Positions 8,681 to 15,954 of a stretch of DNA of 21,952 nucleotides are shown in pieces. The notes below the pieces were generated by a model. The model worked only from the letters and a program-made list of their open reading frames with translations, did not search any database and was not told the DNA's origin. How positions within the stretch are numbered: position 1 is the stretch's first letter; each line of letters opens with the position of its first letter. Origin of the DNA: Ignavibacteria bacterium UBA4661 (lineage in GTDB: Bacteria; Bacteroidota; Ignavibacteria; Kapaibacteriales; UBA4661); contig DHLT01000230.1 in NCBI GenBank assembly GCA_002405405.1, forward strand, positions 1 to 21,952, written 5' to 3'. The translations under genes and the position numbers were made by a program.

Positions 8681-9350
8681 TTAAGGTTGCAAAACAGATA
8701 CTGACGGAGAAGAAAAGAGGGAGCAACCAAAAGTATATGTCTTGGAGAGAATATGCTGATCGATTGATGGTGTACGACCTTCGAGTAAAGCGATGACAGA
8801 ATATCCCGGGATTATCTCCAATGTGTCCTCGTGAGGGTGTTATGCCTCCTTCAAAGAGGATTGTTTGATGTGCATCGAAGAGAATCGTATGTCCTGAAGC
8901 AGTAACATGATATGCTTGGGCAATGCGCCCATTAGTATCGGTAAGAGTATGAATAGTACGATGATAGGTGCGCGAAAAATTTTGAGCACGATGCCACAAG
9001 TCGCTTGCTTGCATCCACAGTAGGGAGCGAGGTTCAGTGGAGTCAGGTTGGAAAAAGATAATGTGAGTGTTGTATGCCTGTGACTGTGTAGAGTGAAGGA
9101 TATGTTCTAATTCATCAAAGCTGGCACGGGTGCATGGGCAATGCGGATGAGCAAAAAAGAGCAAAGTCGGTGTTTGAGAAACAAAGTATTGCGGTATGAA
9201 AGATGTTTGAGTAGGAACAATATCCAGACCTGTCTCCGATACAGACGATGGTCTGCGGAATTCAGCAGTACGAAAAGAATCATACATCAGAAGACTGAAG
9301 CCGATTAATATGGCGACAGTCCAGAGGACGAAAAAAATTCGAGAGTACAT
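8681..9350 (-). CDS. RedB-like thioredoxin-fold protein with an apparent one-base frameshift near the C-terminus
   Basis: Membrane-anchored redox-fold protein: an N-terminal transmembrane helix (about 5-23), then [19 protein letters not shown], whose Cys-Pro-Cys (C71, C73) and PCTRAS context mark the poorly characterised RedB family, then [31 protein letters not shown]. In the continuous frame the sequence after GDNPG becomes unrelated ([13 protein letters not shown]...) and runs to 8613, overlapping the chemoreceptor start. Skipping one G in CCCGGG (8805-8810) restores the expected ending: [11 protein letters not shown], then TFGCSLF, stopping at TAA 8683-8681. That product is 222 residues and clears the next gene by 55 bases. 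So it is either a sequencing error, a real mutation, or, less likely, recoding. The function is presumably thiol redox; the partner is unknown. Confidence 0.75.
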
Positions 9351-9392
9351 GGCTTCTCTCTTTTTGCATCAAACAAATGTTCGCTGCATGCA

Positions 9393-9410
9393 TCTTACAA
9401 AATTGTAAGA
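9393..9410. promoter_or_regulatory. 18-base palindrome upstream of the RedB-like gene, candidate operator
   Basis: TCTTACAAAATTGTAAGA is a perfect inverted repeat with 8-base arms and a 2-base centre, 43-60 bases upstream of the RedB-like ATG, in the position of a promoter operator. It resembles no regulator site I can name with confidence: CopY/BlaI sites share TACA/TGTA but with a 2-base rather than 4-base gap. Confidence 0.4.
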
Positions 9411-9452
9411 CAAAATCCTATAGATTAACAGAGAGTGTGAAAGACAGCGCCA

Positions 9453-9490
9453 ATAAAAAACTCCTACCGCGTATGCAGAAGGAGTTTTGT
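9453..9490 (-). terminator. Rho-independent terminator of the lipoprotein gene
   Basis: AAAACTCCT (9457-9465) pairs with AGGAGTTTT (9480-9488) around a 14-base loop. Read on the minus strand the hairpin is followed by a T run continuing into TTATTG. It lies 28 bases beyond the lipoprotein stop codon. Confidence 0.8.
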
Positions 9491-9516
9491 GCTGTTATAA
9501 AAATCGTCGTACTAGC

Positions 9517-10419
9517 TTACTGCCCTTGACGGAATGCAGTCAATTCTTGACGGTAGCCGGGGAGCGCAAAGTTGATAACGCCTGCACCGAATGCGGACAA
9601 ATCAAAAACAGATGAGGCAGGGCTAAACGCAATACGCAAAATTGTTGAAGGGGAGTTCGATGCTCCTGAAACGCCTCCCACAAGTACTTCGATAGGAATC
9701 GTACCCGTTGCAGCAAGCGGTGTTGTGCCGGCACCCAGCGAGATAAACAAACTTGCCACATGCGATTGACGGAAAACACTGTACGATGTACCTCCAACCG
9801 TAACGGTTGAATTGCCTGTGTTTTGACCATTCAGGACAATCCACAGCGTAGCGGGAAGCAGTGTACCGCTAAAAGGAATATTGATAGCAAAACGAAGTGT
9901 ATCTGCTACGAATGGCGTTCCTGCCGCATTATTGAGTTCGGCAATTTTTGTCCATGATGGCAAAGGTCGTGGCACAACGGTCGCACCACCGAGTGAAATG
10001 GGAGGAAGGAGACCTGCTACTTGACGAGCAAAATTATAGATGAATAAGTCCGTGCCTGAACGACGCATAATCAAGGTATCTACCGATGAAATTGCTCCGG
10101 CGGTTGTACGATTCGTATCGGTTAAAAACACAGCATCGGCATACGCAGGAAAAACAGGATTGGGTGACACGCCCGCAGGAACACTAAAATTCAACTGACG
10201 AACAGTTCTGCTTGTCGTACCGGTTGCTGTAAAAGATGCTCCGGTTGAATTCTGATATTGGGTGTTATCGGTTAATCGAAAAGTAAAGCCTGATGTACTC
10301 GTACTACCACCACTGACCGGATCATTACCACTTGAACTTGAACAAGCAGACATAATAACCACAGCGCACAGCGCACTCATCATAAACCCAATGCGGGTAG
10401 AAAAATGTGAAATCATCAT
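9517..10419 (-). CDS. Secreted lipoprotein of unknown function
   Basis: 300-residue protein with a type II (lipoprotein) signal: basic N-region, hydrophobic SALCAVVIM, then the lipobox MSAC with the acylated Cys at 26, followed by a serine-rich linker (SSSSGNDPVSGGSTSTSG). The mature part is rich in Thr/Ser/Gly/Val with alternating hydrophobic strands (for example TLRFAINIPFSGTLLPATLWIVLNG and SHVASLFISLGAG), suggesting a beta-sandwich on the cell surface or periplasmic face. I recognise no named domain or catalytic motif. It is a single-gene unit: its own terminator lies downstream, and the 5' side faces a 326-base intergenic region carrying a repeat copy. The first of two consecutive ATGs is used; no Shine-Dalgarno is seen. 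Confidence 0.85.
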   Translation of the reverse strand: MMISHFSTRIGFMMSALCAVVIMSACSSSSGNDPVSGGSTSTSGFTFRLTDNTQYQNSTGASFTATGTTSRTVRQLNFSVPAGVSPNPVFPAYADAVFLTDTNRTTAGAISSVDTLIMRRSGTDLFIYNFARQVAGLLPPISLGGATVVPRPLPSWTKIAELNNAAGTPFVADTLRFAINIPFSGTLLPATLWIVLNGQNTGNSTVTVGGTSYSVFRQSHVASLFISLGAGTTPLAATGTIPIEVLVGGVSGASNSPSTILRIAFSPASSVFDLSAFGAGVINFALPGYRQELTAFRQGQ

Positions 10420-10745
10420 AGAACAATAAAAAGATAAAGTGAAACAGAGAAAAATAAGAATCTACAAGCACGAAAATTTGCAAAACAACACGGCATCAAA
10501 ACACACCTCTATTTCGATGCCGCGAAGTTAGAAAGAAATTATCGATTATACTCGTTAGAGGGAGTGTTTTTAACAAGGTGTTAGAGCAATGGTGTGGTGA
10601 TGCTATAAGCATACTATAAGAAGGGTTTGCAATGTGGTACAAACGAGAAATTGCTGTTTCACCATTTACAAAAAAACAGCAGAATGACAAATATTAGGTT
10701 TACAACGTCAGCCCCTTATTACCTGAATAATGCTGGAAGCAGTTA
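10420..10745. other. Intergenic region with repeat copy A
   Basis: 326 bases without a gene between the lipoprotein start and the stop of the next minus-strand gene. About 130 bases are repeat copy A (10482-10610). The AT-rich 60 bases before the lipoprotein ATG should hold its promoter, but no box is convincing. I see no small gene. Confidence 0.6.
10482..10610. repeat. Dispersed intergenic repeat, copy A (about 129 bp)
   Basis: Left part: CGGCATC (10491-10497) pairing with GATGCCG (10516-10522), then AGAAATT...TCGAT.ATACTCG. Right part: TGTTTTTAACAAG (10565-10577), identical to copy B, followed by a segment matching 20 of 26 bases and ending GGTGATGCT. It lies in the same orientation as copies B and C. 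The right part holds a small palindrome, TAACA-AGG-TGTTA. Confidence 0.8.
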
Positions 10746-11192
10746 TTACTTTGCTTTGTTCTTCCGTTTCTGCTTTGTCCCCTCAGCGCTCAGTAAAGTT
10801 TCAGTTTGTTTGAAAAACACATTCTGCCTAAAATCAGCCGGCTTTAATGCATTTAACAATTTGGGTCCGTCCGGTCGAGTTGCTTTCATGATTTTCTGAT
10901 AACGTTCTTCACTCAGACGAAACTGTACACTGTCAGTATATTCGGTAATAAGGATCAAGTCAAAATTTGCTGTACTGTCTGCGGACGTTGTCAAGAGTTT
11001 ATATGATTTTATATAACCGCTTTGCAAAGCAATATCGCGATACACTTTCCAGTTGTTTTCGTAAAAAAACAAGGTTTCTTGTCGCTTGTTATTCTTGATT
11101 TTTACAAAGTCAATGATCGTGATGGTTGTTTCGCTTTGTGCAAATGCAATGTGTGCACAAAGCATGAAGGTCGTAAGAAGTATATTTCTCAT
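10746..11192 (-). CDS. Small secreted protein, unknown function (possible dimeric alpha/beta-barrel)
   Basis: 148 residues from the ATG at 11192: MRNILLTTFMLCAHIAFAQ is a clean Sec signal peptide with cleavage after FAQ or AFA. The mature part reads TTITIIDFVKIKNNKRQETLFFYENNWKVYRDIALQSGYIKSYKLL, then FDLILITEYTDSVQFRLSEERYQKIM. This strand-helix-strand pattern, with an aromatic/Lys-rich helix, recalls NIPSNAP/ABM-type ferredoxin-like dimers, but I cannot assign a family. The tail is strongly basic (GTKQKRKNKAK). The frame extends eight codons upstream to MMITPLPA, which would spoil the signal peptide. It belongs to the AT-rich accessory block and lies downstream of the acetyltransferase gene on the same strand, with a 166-base gap. 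Confidence 0.75.
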   Translation of the reverse strand: MRNILLTTFMLCAHIAFAQSETTITIIDFVKIKNNKRQETLFFYENNWKVYRDIALQSGYIKSYKLLTTSADSTANFDLILITEYTDSVQFRLSEERYQKIMKATRPDGPKLLNALKPADFRQNVFFKQTETLLSAEGTKQKRKNKAK

Positions 11193-11358
11193 TGCTGGTA
11201 AAGGGGTAATCATCATGTGGTTGTAAAAATGAAAAATTGAGCATAAAAAGAATGTAGTCTCAAAATGGTAAACGAGTTCTTGTGTGGGTGACTAGAGTAA
11301 TTTCTACCAATCTTTTGAGCTGCTTGTAGCAACACCCTGTTAGCAGTTTTTTTGAGCT

Positions 11359-11811
11359 TCATGATTTATCATCATCAAACGTATAAGTGAAGTGCGTCGC
11401 ATTTGTTTCACTGCTAAATTTTGTCTTTCTATAAAACTCAACAGCATGAATATCATCACTTTCAGCCTCCACATAAGCATCTTCAAATCCGTTTTGCCTA
11501 CAATAGTTACAAACTTCAGCCATCAATGCTTTACCATAACCCTTTCCCTGAAAACTTGGTTCAATCCCAACATCATAGATATATGCAATAGGCTTTGTAT
11601 GATAGTATCTATGCAGAACATACACTGTCAGACCGCCAATGACTTCGTTGTTTATGATAACAACAAACACAAGAAAATCAGGATTAGAAAGCAACTTTCC
11701 CAATAGCTCTGAATTAGCAACTGCTTCATCATTTTCAAAAACTTTTTTGAAGATTCTAATCAATTGCGCGAATTCTGATATATCACTTTTTCCGAGTTTT
11801 TTAATACTCAT
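11359..11811 (-). CDS. GNAT acetyltransferase resembling AAC(3)-I aminoglycoside acetyltransferases
   Basis: 150-residue acetyl-CoA-dependent N-acetyltransferase. The GNAT motif A is YIYDVGIEPSFQGKGYGKALMAEV, with the acetyl-CoA loop QGKGYGKAL (about 88-96). The wider pattern follows the AAC(3)-I (AacC1-type) proteins closely as I remember them: LLGKLLSNPDFLVFVVIINNEVIGGLTVYVL, then IYIYD-like YIYDVGI, YVEAESDDIHAVEFYRKTKFSSE and a final THFTYTFDDD, where AAC(3)-I has AAYVLPKFEQ, IYIYDLAV, YVQADYGDDPAVALYTKLG and MHFDID. Hence aminoglycoside acetylation is possible, but family membership does not prove the substrate. Its stretch is AT-rich (35.6% GC over bases 11401-11580, counted by hand), against about 56% over 120 bases of mdh. 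No Shine-Dalgarno. It stands alone between long gaps, suggesting acquired DNA. Confidence 0.85.
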   Translation of the reverse strand: MSIKKLGKSDISEFAQLIRIFKKVFENDEAVANSELLGKLLSNPDFLVFVVIINNEVIGGLTVYVLHRYYHTKPIAYIYDVGIEPSFQGKGYGKALMAEVCNYCRQNGFEDAYVEAESDDIHAVEFYRKTKFSSETNATHFTYTFDDDKS

Positions 11812-12208
11812 AATGGAATCGAAGTTATGTAATGTTCACCCGTATTAATGGAAGTGAAGTTGAAAGAAGTTAGATGAATGGTTATTTAAAACCTATCAAA
11901 CGTTTTCGAAAAAATGTACCATACAACAAAAACGGCATCGAAATACCCTTGTATCTCGACATCGCTAATGTACCAAGAAATTTCTGATGGTACTCTTTAC
12001 CACGCTGTTTTTAACAAGCTGTTGGAGCGATTATACGGTGATGCTGTATGTGTGCGACAGCGTTGTGCGAGTTGCCGTAGCCGATGATTTCGGCGTACTG
12101 CACTATCCACGTGCACAAAAGTTTGATTGAAGTACATAACTCTAATGTTGCATCATGGTCAATCGGGGTGACATGCTGTATGCTGTTCGCTTCGCACTTG
12201 CCAAAGAC
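11812..12208. other. Intergenic region with repeat copy B
   Basis: 397 bases without a gene. Repeat copy B occupies 11922-12044. The remainder (12045-12208) is unassigned; it holds a short hairpin GCCGA-TGATT-TCGGC (about 12079-12093) and no open frame with family features. The acetyltransferase promoter should lie between 11812 and 11920, but I cannot identify it. Confidence 0.55.
11922..12044. repeat. Dispersed intergenic repeat, copy B (about 123 bp)
   Basis: The left 62 bases (11922-11983) match copy C (13660-13721) at about 54 positions, including identical runs of 25 and 21 bases. The right 39 bases (12006-12044) match copy A at 33 positions. The left hairpin is degenerate here: CGGCATCGAAATAC (11933-11946) against GTATCTCGACATCG, with mismatches. 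On the minus strand it is followed by GTTTTTGTTG. Confidence 0.85.
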
Positions 12209-12556
12209 TTAAGGATGCCAAAGCCCAACATGAAACTGATTGGCAAAGAATGTAGCTATTTTCTTTGTATCGTTAGTAAATCTCATATTTCCCAACACGG
12301 AGAATGAGTTTGCTGATTGATTGTCAAGCGAAGTAATCAATAATGGGCACCCTTGATTTTCTTCACCAACTAATGCAATAATCTCCTTGCGTGGTCTGGG
12401 GAAATCAACATATCGGATATCCAAATGATCTCTCAAATCGGGATAATAATGTAAAACGCCTTCTATCATCGCACAATGTGGGCAATAAAATTTTTGAGAT
12501 TGATCAATTTGGGTATCGATAAAATCACATTGTAATAAAAAAAGTATCGGCTTCAC
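12209..12556 (-). CDS. DUF3088 thioredoxin-like protein
   Basis: 115 residues of the DUF3088 family, small thioredoxin-like proteins of unknown function. Recognised by KPILFLLQCDF at the N-terminus, FYCPHCAMIEGVL with a CPHC redox-type motif (C25, C28), YVDFPRPRKEIIALVGEENQGCPLLI and the short Trp/His/Pro end GLWHP. I choose the GTG at 12556, because AAGGAG sits six bases upstream, the strongest ribosome site in the block, and the family begins at exactly this KPxLFLL strand. The open frame runs 31 codons further to a TTG, but that part is unlike the family. It lies 89 bases after the DODA-type dioxygenase on the same strand, likely one transcript. Repeat copy B is 164 bases downstream. Confidence 0.85.
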   Translation of the reverse strand: MKPILFLLQCDFIDTQIDQSQKFYCPHCAMIEGVLHYYPDLRDHLDIRYVDFPRPRKEIIALVGEENQGCPLLITSLDNQSANSFSVLGNMRFTNDTKKIATFFANQFHVGLWHP

Positions 12557-12645
12557 TGCTGTCTCCTTAGCTACTTTGTAGGGAAATGTGGAGTTCATTA
12601 CTTTCATTTCATGGGCATAATCTCTTGTTATGGGTAGCCATGACC

Positions 12646-13473
12646 TCAAGCAATTGTTACACTTGTCATACTCAAACTACCTCCAATTAATTTGTCGTTA
12701 AACAGCGATAAAGTTTCTCCCTTTTCTTGAAGTCCCAAGGTGTACATCAAAGGCAAGTAATGGTCCGGTGTTGGGATTGCTAAATGCACTGCTTTTGACT
12801 GCTTGTCAAAATCTATTAAGGGTTGATAATCTCCGTTGAGTAAATAATGATTGATCGTTTCTCGTGCCTCGATTGCCCAGTCGTATCCAAAATTATCTTT
12901 CTTAAAATTTTTCCAATCTACCAGTCTCAGATTGTGAATAATATTCCCGCTTCCAATGATGAGGATGCCTTTATGTCGCAGAATATGTAATCTCTGAGCC
13001 AGGTCAAAATGATATTGAGCCGGTTTTGTGTAGTCAATACTCATTTGAATAACAGGAATGTCGGCATTCGGGTACAAGTGCTTGATAACACTCCAAGCAC
13101 CGTGGTCAAGCCCCCATTGTTCATCTAACTCTACTATTGATGGTTCAAGAATTGCCTTTGTTGCTTGAGCCAATTCCGGACTACCTTTTGCAGGATACTG
13201 TACCTCAAAAAGTTCTTTTGGAAAGCCACCAAAGTCGTGAATCGTTCTTGGTGTTTGCATAGCTGTAACTTTTGTACCATTCGTGTACCAATGTGCCGAA
13301 ATACAAAGTATTGCATGAGGTTTTGGTAAAGTTGTAGCAAGGCTTCTCAACCCCGCCACAAATTGATTTTCTTCAATCGCATTCATTGGGCTTCCGTGTC
13401 CTAAGAATACCACGGGCATTTTTTCAGAATGAGGAAATGATAGACTGATGTCATGCAGCTCACGGAGACTCAT
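12646..13473 (-). CDS. DODA/LigB-type extradiol ring-cleavage dioxygenase (YgiD-like)
   Basis: 275-residue class III extradiol dioxygenase, close to E. coli YgiD (4,5-DOPA extradiol dioxygenase). Motifs: PVVFLGHGSPMNAIEEN (H26), ILCISAHWYTNG (H61), TIHDFGGFPKELFEVQYPAKG, WGLDHGAWSVIKHLYP (H124), IGSGNIIHNLR (H180) and PTPDHYLPLMYTLG (H238). These histidines are the expected metal/catalytic set, so the enzyme looks intact. The physiological substrate of such homologues is usually unknown. The start ATG (MSLRELHDISLSFPHSEKMP) has AGGA seven bases upstream and is where relatives begin. The frame is open another 71 codons upstream, reaching into repeat copy C, with no recognisable content. AT-rich (22 of 60 G+C in 12841-12900). 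Followed by the DUF3088 gene. Confidence 0.92.
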   Translation of the reverse strand: MSLRELHDISLSFPHSEKMPVVFLGHGSPMNAIEENQFVAGLRSLATTLPKPHAILCISAHWYTNGTKVTAMQTPRTIHDFGGFPKELFEVQYPAKGSPELAQATKAILEPSIVELDEQWGLDHGAWSVIKHLYPNADIPVIQMSIDYTKPAQYHFDLAQRLHILRHKGILIIGSGNIIHNLRLVDWKNFKKDNFGYDWAIEARETINHYLLNGDYQPLIDFDKQSKAVHLAIPTPDHYLPLMYTLGLQEKGETLSLFNDKLIGGSLSMTSVTIA

Positions 13474-13659
13474 TGGAAATCCTGATAGTGGAACGGTGGA
13501 TAAATGCTGTACAATTGCCTTGAGATGACTGCAGTGTATAGTCGTCGAAATTACGGTGTTGTTCTGCGTATGCCATGAACCGTCGGTCTCTGAAAGCCTG
13601 GTCGTCATCATTGAAAGACCATCGACACTCCACACGGTCGTACTTGGCGGCATATCAAG

Positions 13660-13745
13660 TACAACAAAAACGGCATCGAAATACATTGGTATTCCGATGC
13701 CGCTAATGTACCAAGAAATTTTCGATGATACTCGCTATGGAGTGT
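13660..13745. repeat. Dispersed intergenic repeat, copy C (about 86 bp, right half missing)
   Basis: Matches copy B over 62 bases and copy A through ACTCG.TA..GGAGTGT (ending 13745), then diverges, so the TAACA...GGTGATGCT right half is absent. It has the best-preserved hairpin of the three: CGGCATCGAAATAC (13671-13684) against GTATTCCGATGCCG (13689-13702), 13 of 14 pairs with an ATTG loop. Confidence 0.85.
13662..13702 (-). terminator. Terminator-like hairpin of repeat C, downstream of mdh
   Basis: On the minus strand the 14-base stem is followed immediately by TTTTTGTTGT, the form of an intrinsic terminator, 67 bases after the mdh stop codon. It would end the symporter-ald-mdh transcript and insulate the accessory block. 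Confidence 0.65.
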
Positions 13746-13769
13746 CAAAAGAAATTCTCTCAAACGATC

Positions 13770-14750
<981 letters not shown>

Positions 14751-15869
14751 TTAGCGTGAAATGCACTCTTCCGAAGGCGTATAAGGCATATCAAAAGCAT
14801 CGGCAACAGCTTTATACGTGATTTTGCCTTTGTATGTATTCAAGCCCAACCGTAATTCTTCGTTTTCGCGGATTGCTTTTTTGTACCCTTTGTTTGCCAA
14901 TTCTACTGCATACGGCAGAGTTGCATTCGTGAGAGCAATAGTCGAAGTAAATGGTACAGCACCCGGCATATTGGCAACGCAATAATGCACTACGCCATCA
15001 ATCGTATAAATCGGATCTTCGTGAGTTGTTGCTTTACTTGTTTCAAAACATCCGCCTTGGTCAATGGCAACATCAACCATGACGCATCCTTGTTTCATCG
15101 TAGGGAGCATATCGCGAGTAATCAAGCGCGGTGCTTTTGCACCCGGTATCAGCACAGCACCAATCACAAGATCAGCACGGCGCGCTACATCGCGAATGGT
15201 ATGCGGATTTGACATCATGGTAATCACATTTTTGGGCATGATATCATCAAGATAGCGCAAACGCGCCAAGCTCGTATCCATGAGGGTTACACGTGCACCC
15301 AAACCTGCAGCGATTTTTGCGGCATGAGTACCAACTATACCACCGCCGATGACCAATACTTCTGCTGGTGGTGTACCCGGTACACCGCCAAGAAGAATAC
15401 CACGTCCGCCCATTGAGCGTTCAAGGTATTTCGCACCTTCTTGCGGAGCCATACGACCCGCAACTTCGCTCATAGGAATGAGTAAGGGCAAGGAACCATC
15501 TTTCTTCTGAACGGTTTCGTAGGCGATAGTAATTGACTTTGATTTTACCATGGCTTCGGTCAGTTCGCGTGCCGCAGCATAGTGCAAGTATGTAAAGAGC
15601 AACTGATCCTCGCGTACAAGATTATATTCGGGTGCAATTGGTTCTTTAACTTTCATGATCATTTCAGCGCGGTCAAACACTTCTTTTGCTGTGCTGACAA
15701 TTTCTGCACCGACTTTGATATAGTCCGCATCCTCAAAGCCACTGCCTTTGCCGGCATTGGTTTCAATCAATACAGTATGCCCATTATTCTTTAAAACCTC
15801 TGCACCGCTTGGAACAAGGGCGACACGGTTTTCATTGGTTTTAATCTCGCGTGGAACGCCGATAATCAT
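14751..15869 (-). CDS. ald: Alanine dehydrogenase
   Basis: NAD-dependent L-alanine to pyruvate plus ammonia. 372 residues, the standard length. Blocks: [26 protein letters not shown] (pyruvate-binding Arg), [13 protein letters not shown] (Lys), [10 protein letters not shown] (catalytic His), then the NAD fold [28 protein letters not shown], and [27 protein letters not shown] with [28 protein letters not shown]. All residues expected of an active enzyme are present. The start is the ATG of [10 protein letters not shown]; the 14-codon extension upstream is not family-like. It sits between the symporter (78 bases upstream) and mdh (51 bases downstream), so imported amino acids or C4 acids may be fed to pyruvate and oxaloacetate. 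Confidence 0.97.
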   Translation of the reverse strand: MIIGVPREIKTNENRVALVPSGAEVLKNNGHTVLIETNAGKGSGFEDADYIKVGAEIVSTAKEVFDRAEMIMKVKEPIAPEYNLVREDQLLFTYLHYAAARELTEAMVKSKSITIAYETVQKKDGSLPLLIPMSEVAGRMAPQEGAKYLERSMGGRGILLGGVPGTPPAEVLVIGGGIVGTHAAKIAAGLGARVTLMDTSLARLRYLDDIMPKNVITMMSNPHTIRDVARRADLVIGAVLIPGAKAPRLITRDMLPTMKQGCVMVDVAIDQGGCFETSKATTHEDPIYTIDGVVHYCVANMPGAVPFTSTIALTNATLPYAVELANKGYKKAIRENEELRLGLNTYKGKITYKAVADAFDMPYTPSEECISR

Positions 15870-15915
15870 GGGGGAATCCTTAACAGAAAATGAAACAAAA
15901 AATGAGAACAATAAT

Positions 15916-15954
15916 GTCGAACTATGATGTTGAACTATGATGTTGAACTATGAT
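15916..15954. repeat. Three tandem copies of a 13-base unit over the symporter stop codon
   Basis: Three head-to-tail units of G(T/C)TGAACTATGAT, the first with one C for T change. The TAG stop of the symporter gene (15950-15948) is inside the third unit, so unit number changes only the spacer downstream of the stop. Confidence 0.9.

Noticed and set aside
8805..8810. Programmed ribosomal frameshifting in the RedB-like gene
   Set aside because: CCCGGG is not a recognised slippery heptamer, and I see no obvious downstream pseudoknot or internal Shine-Dalgarno; error or mutation is simpler.
11321..11353. Plus-strand hairpin CTGCT...AGCAG followed by seven T, a possible terminator
   Set aside because: The stem is short with a large asymmetric bulge, and no plus-strand gene precedes it; genes here are on minus.
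10482..13745. An integron-like gene cassette array, with the repeats as attC sites and an AAC(3)-I-like gene as a cassette
   Set aside because: Genes share one orientation and repeats recur between them, but no RYYYAAC/GTTRRRY core pair is present in any copy, C lacks the TAACA...TGTTA part altogether, and no integrase is in the window.
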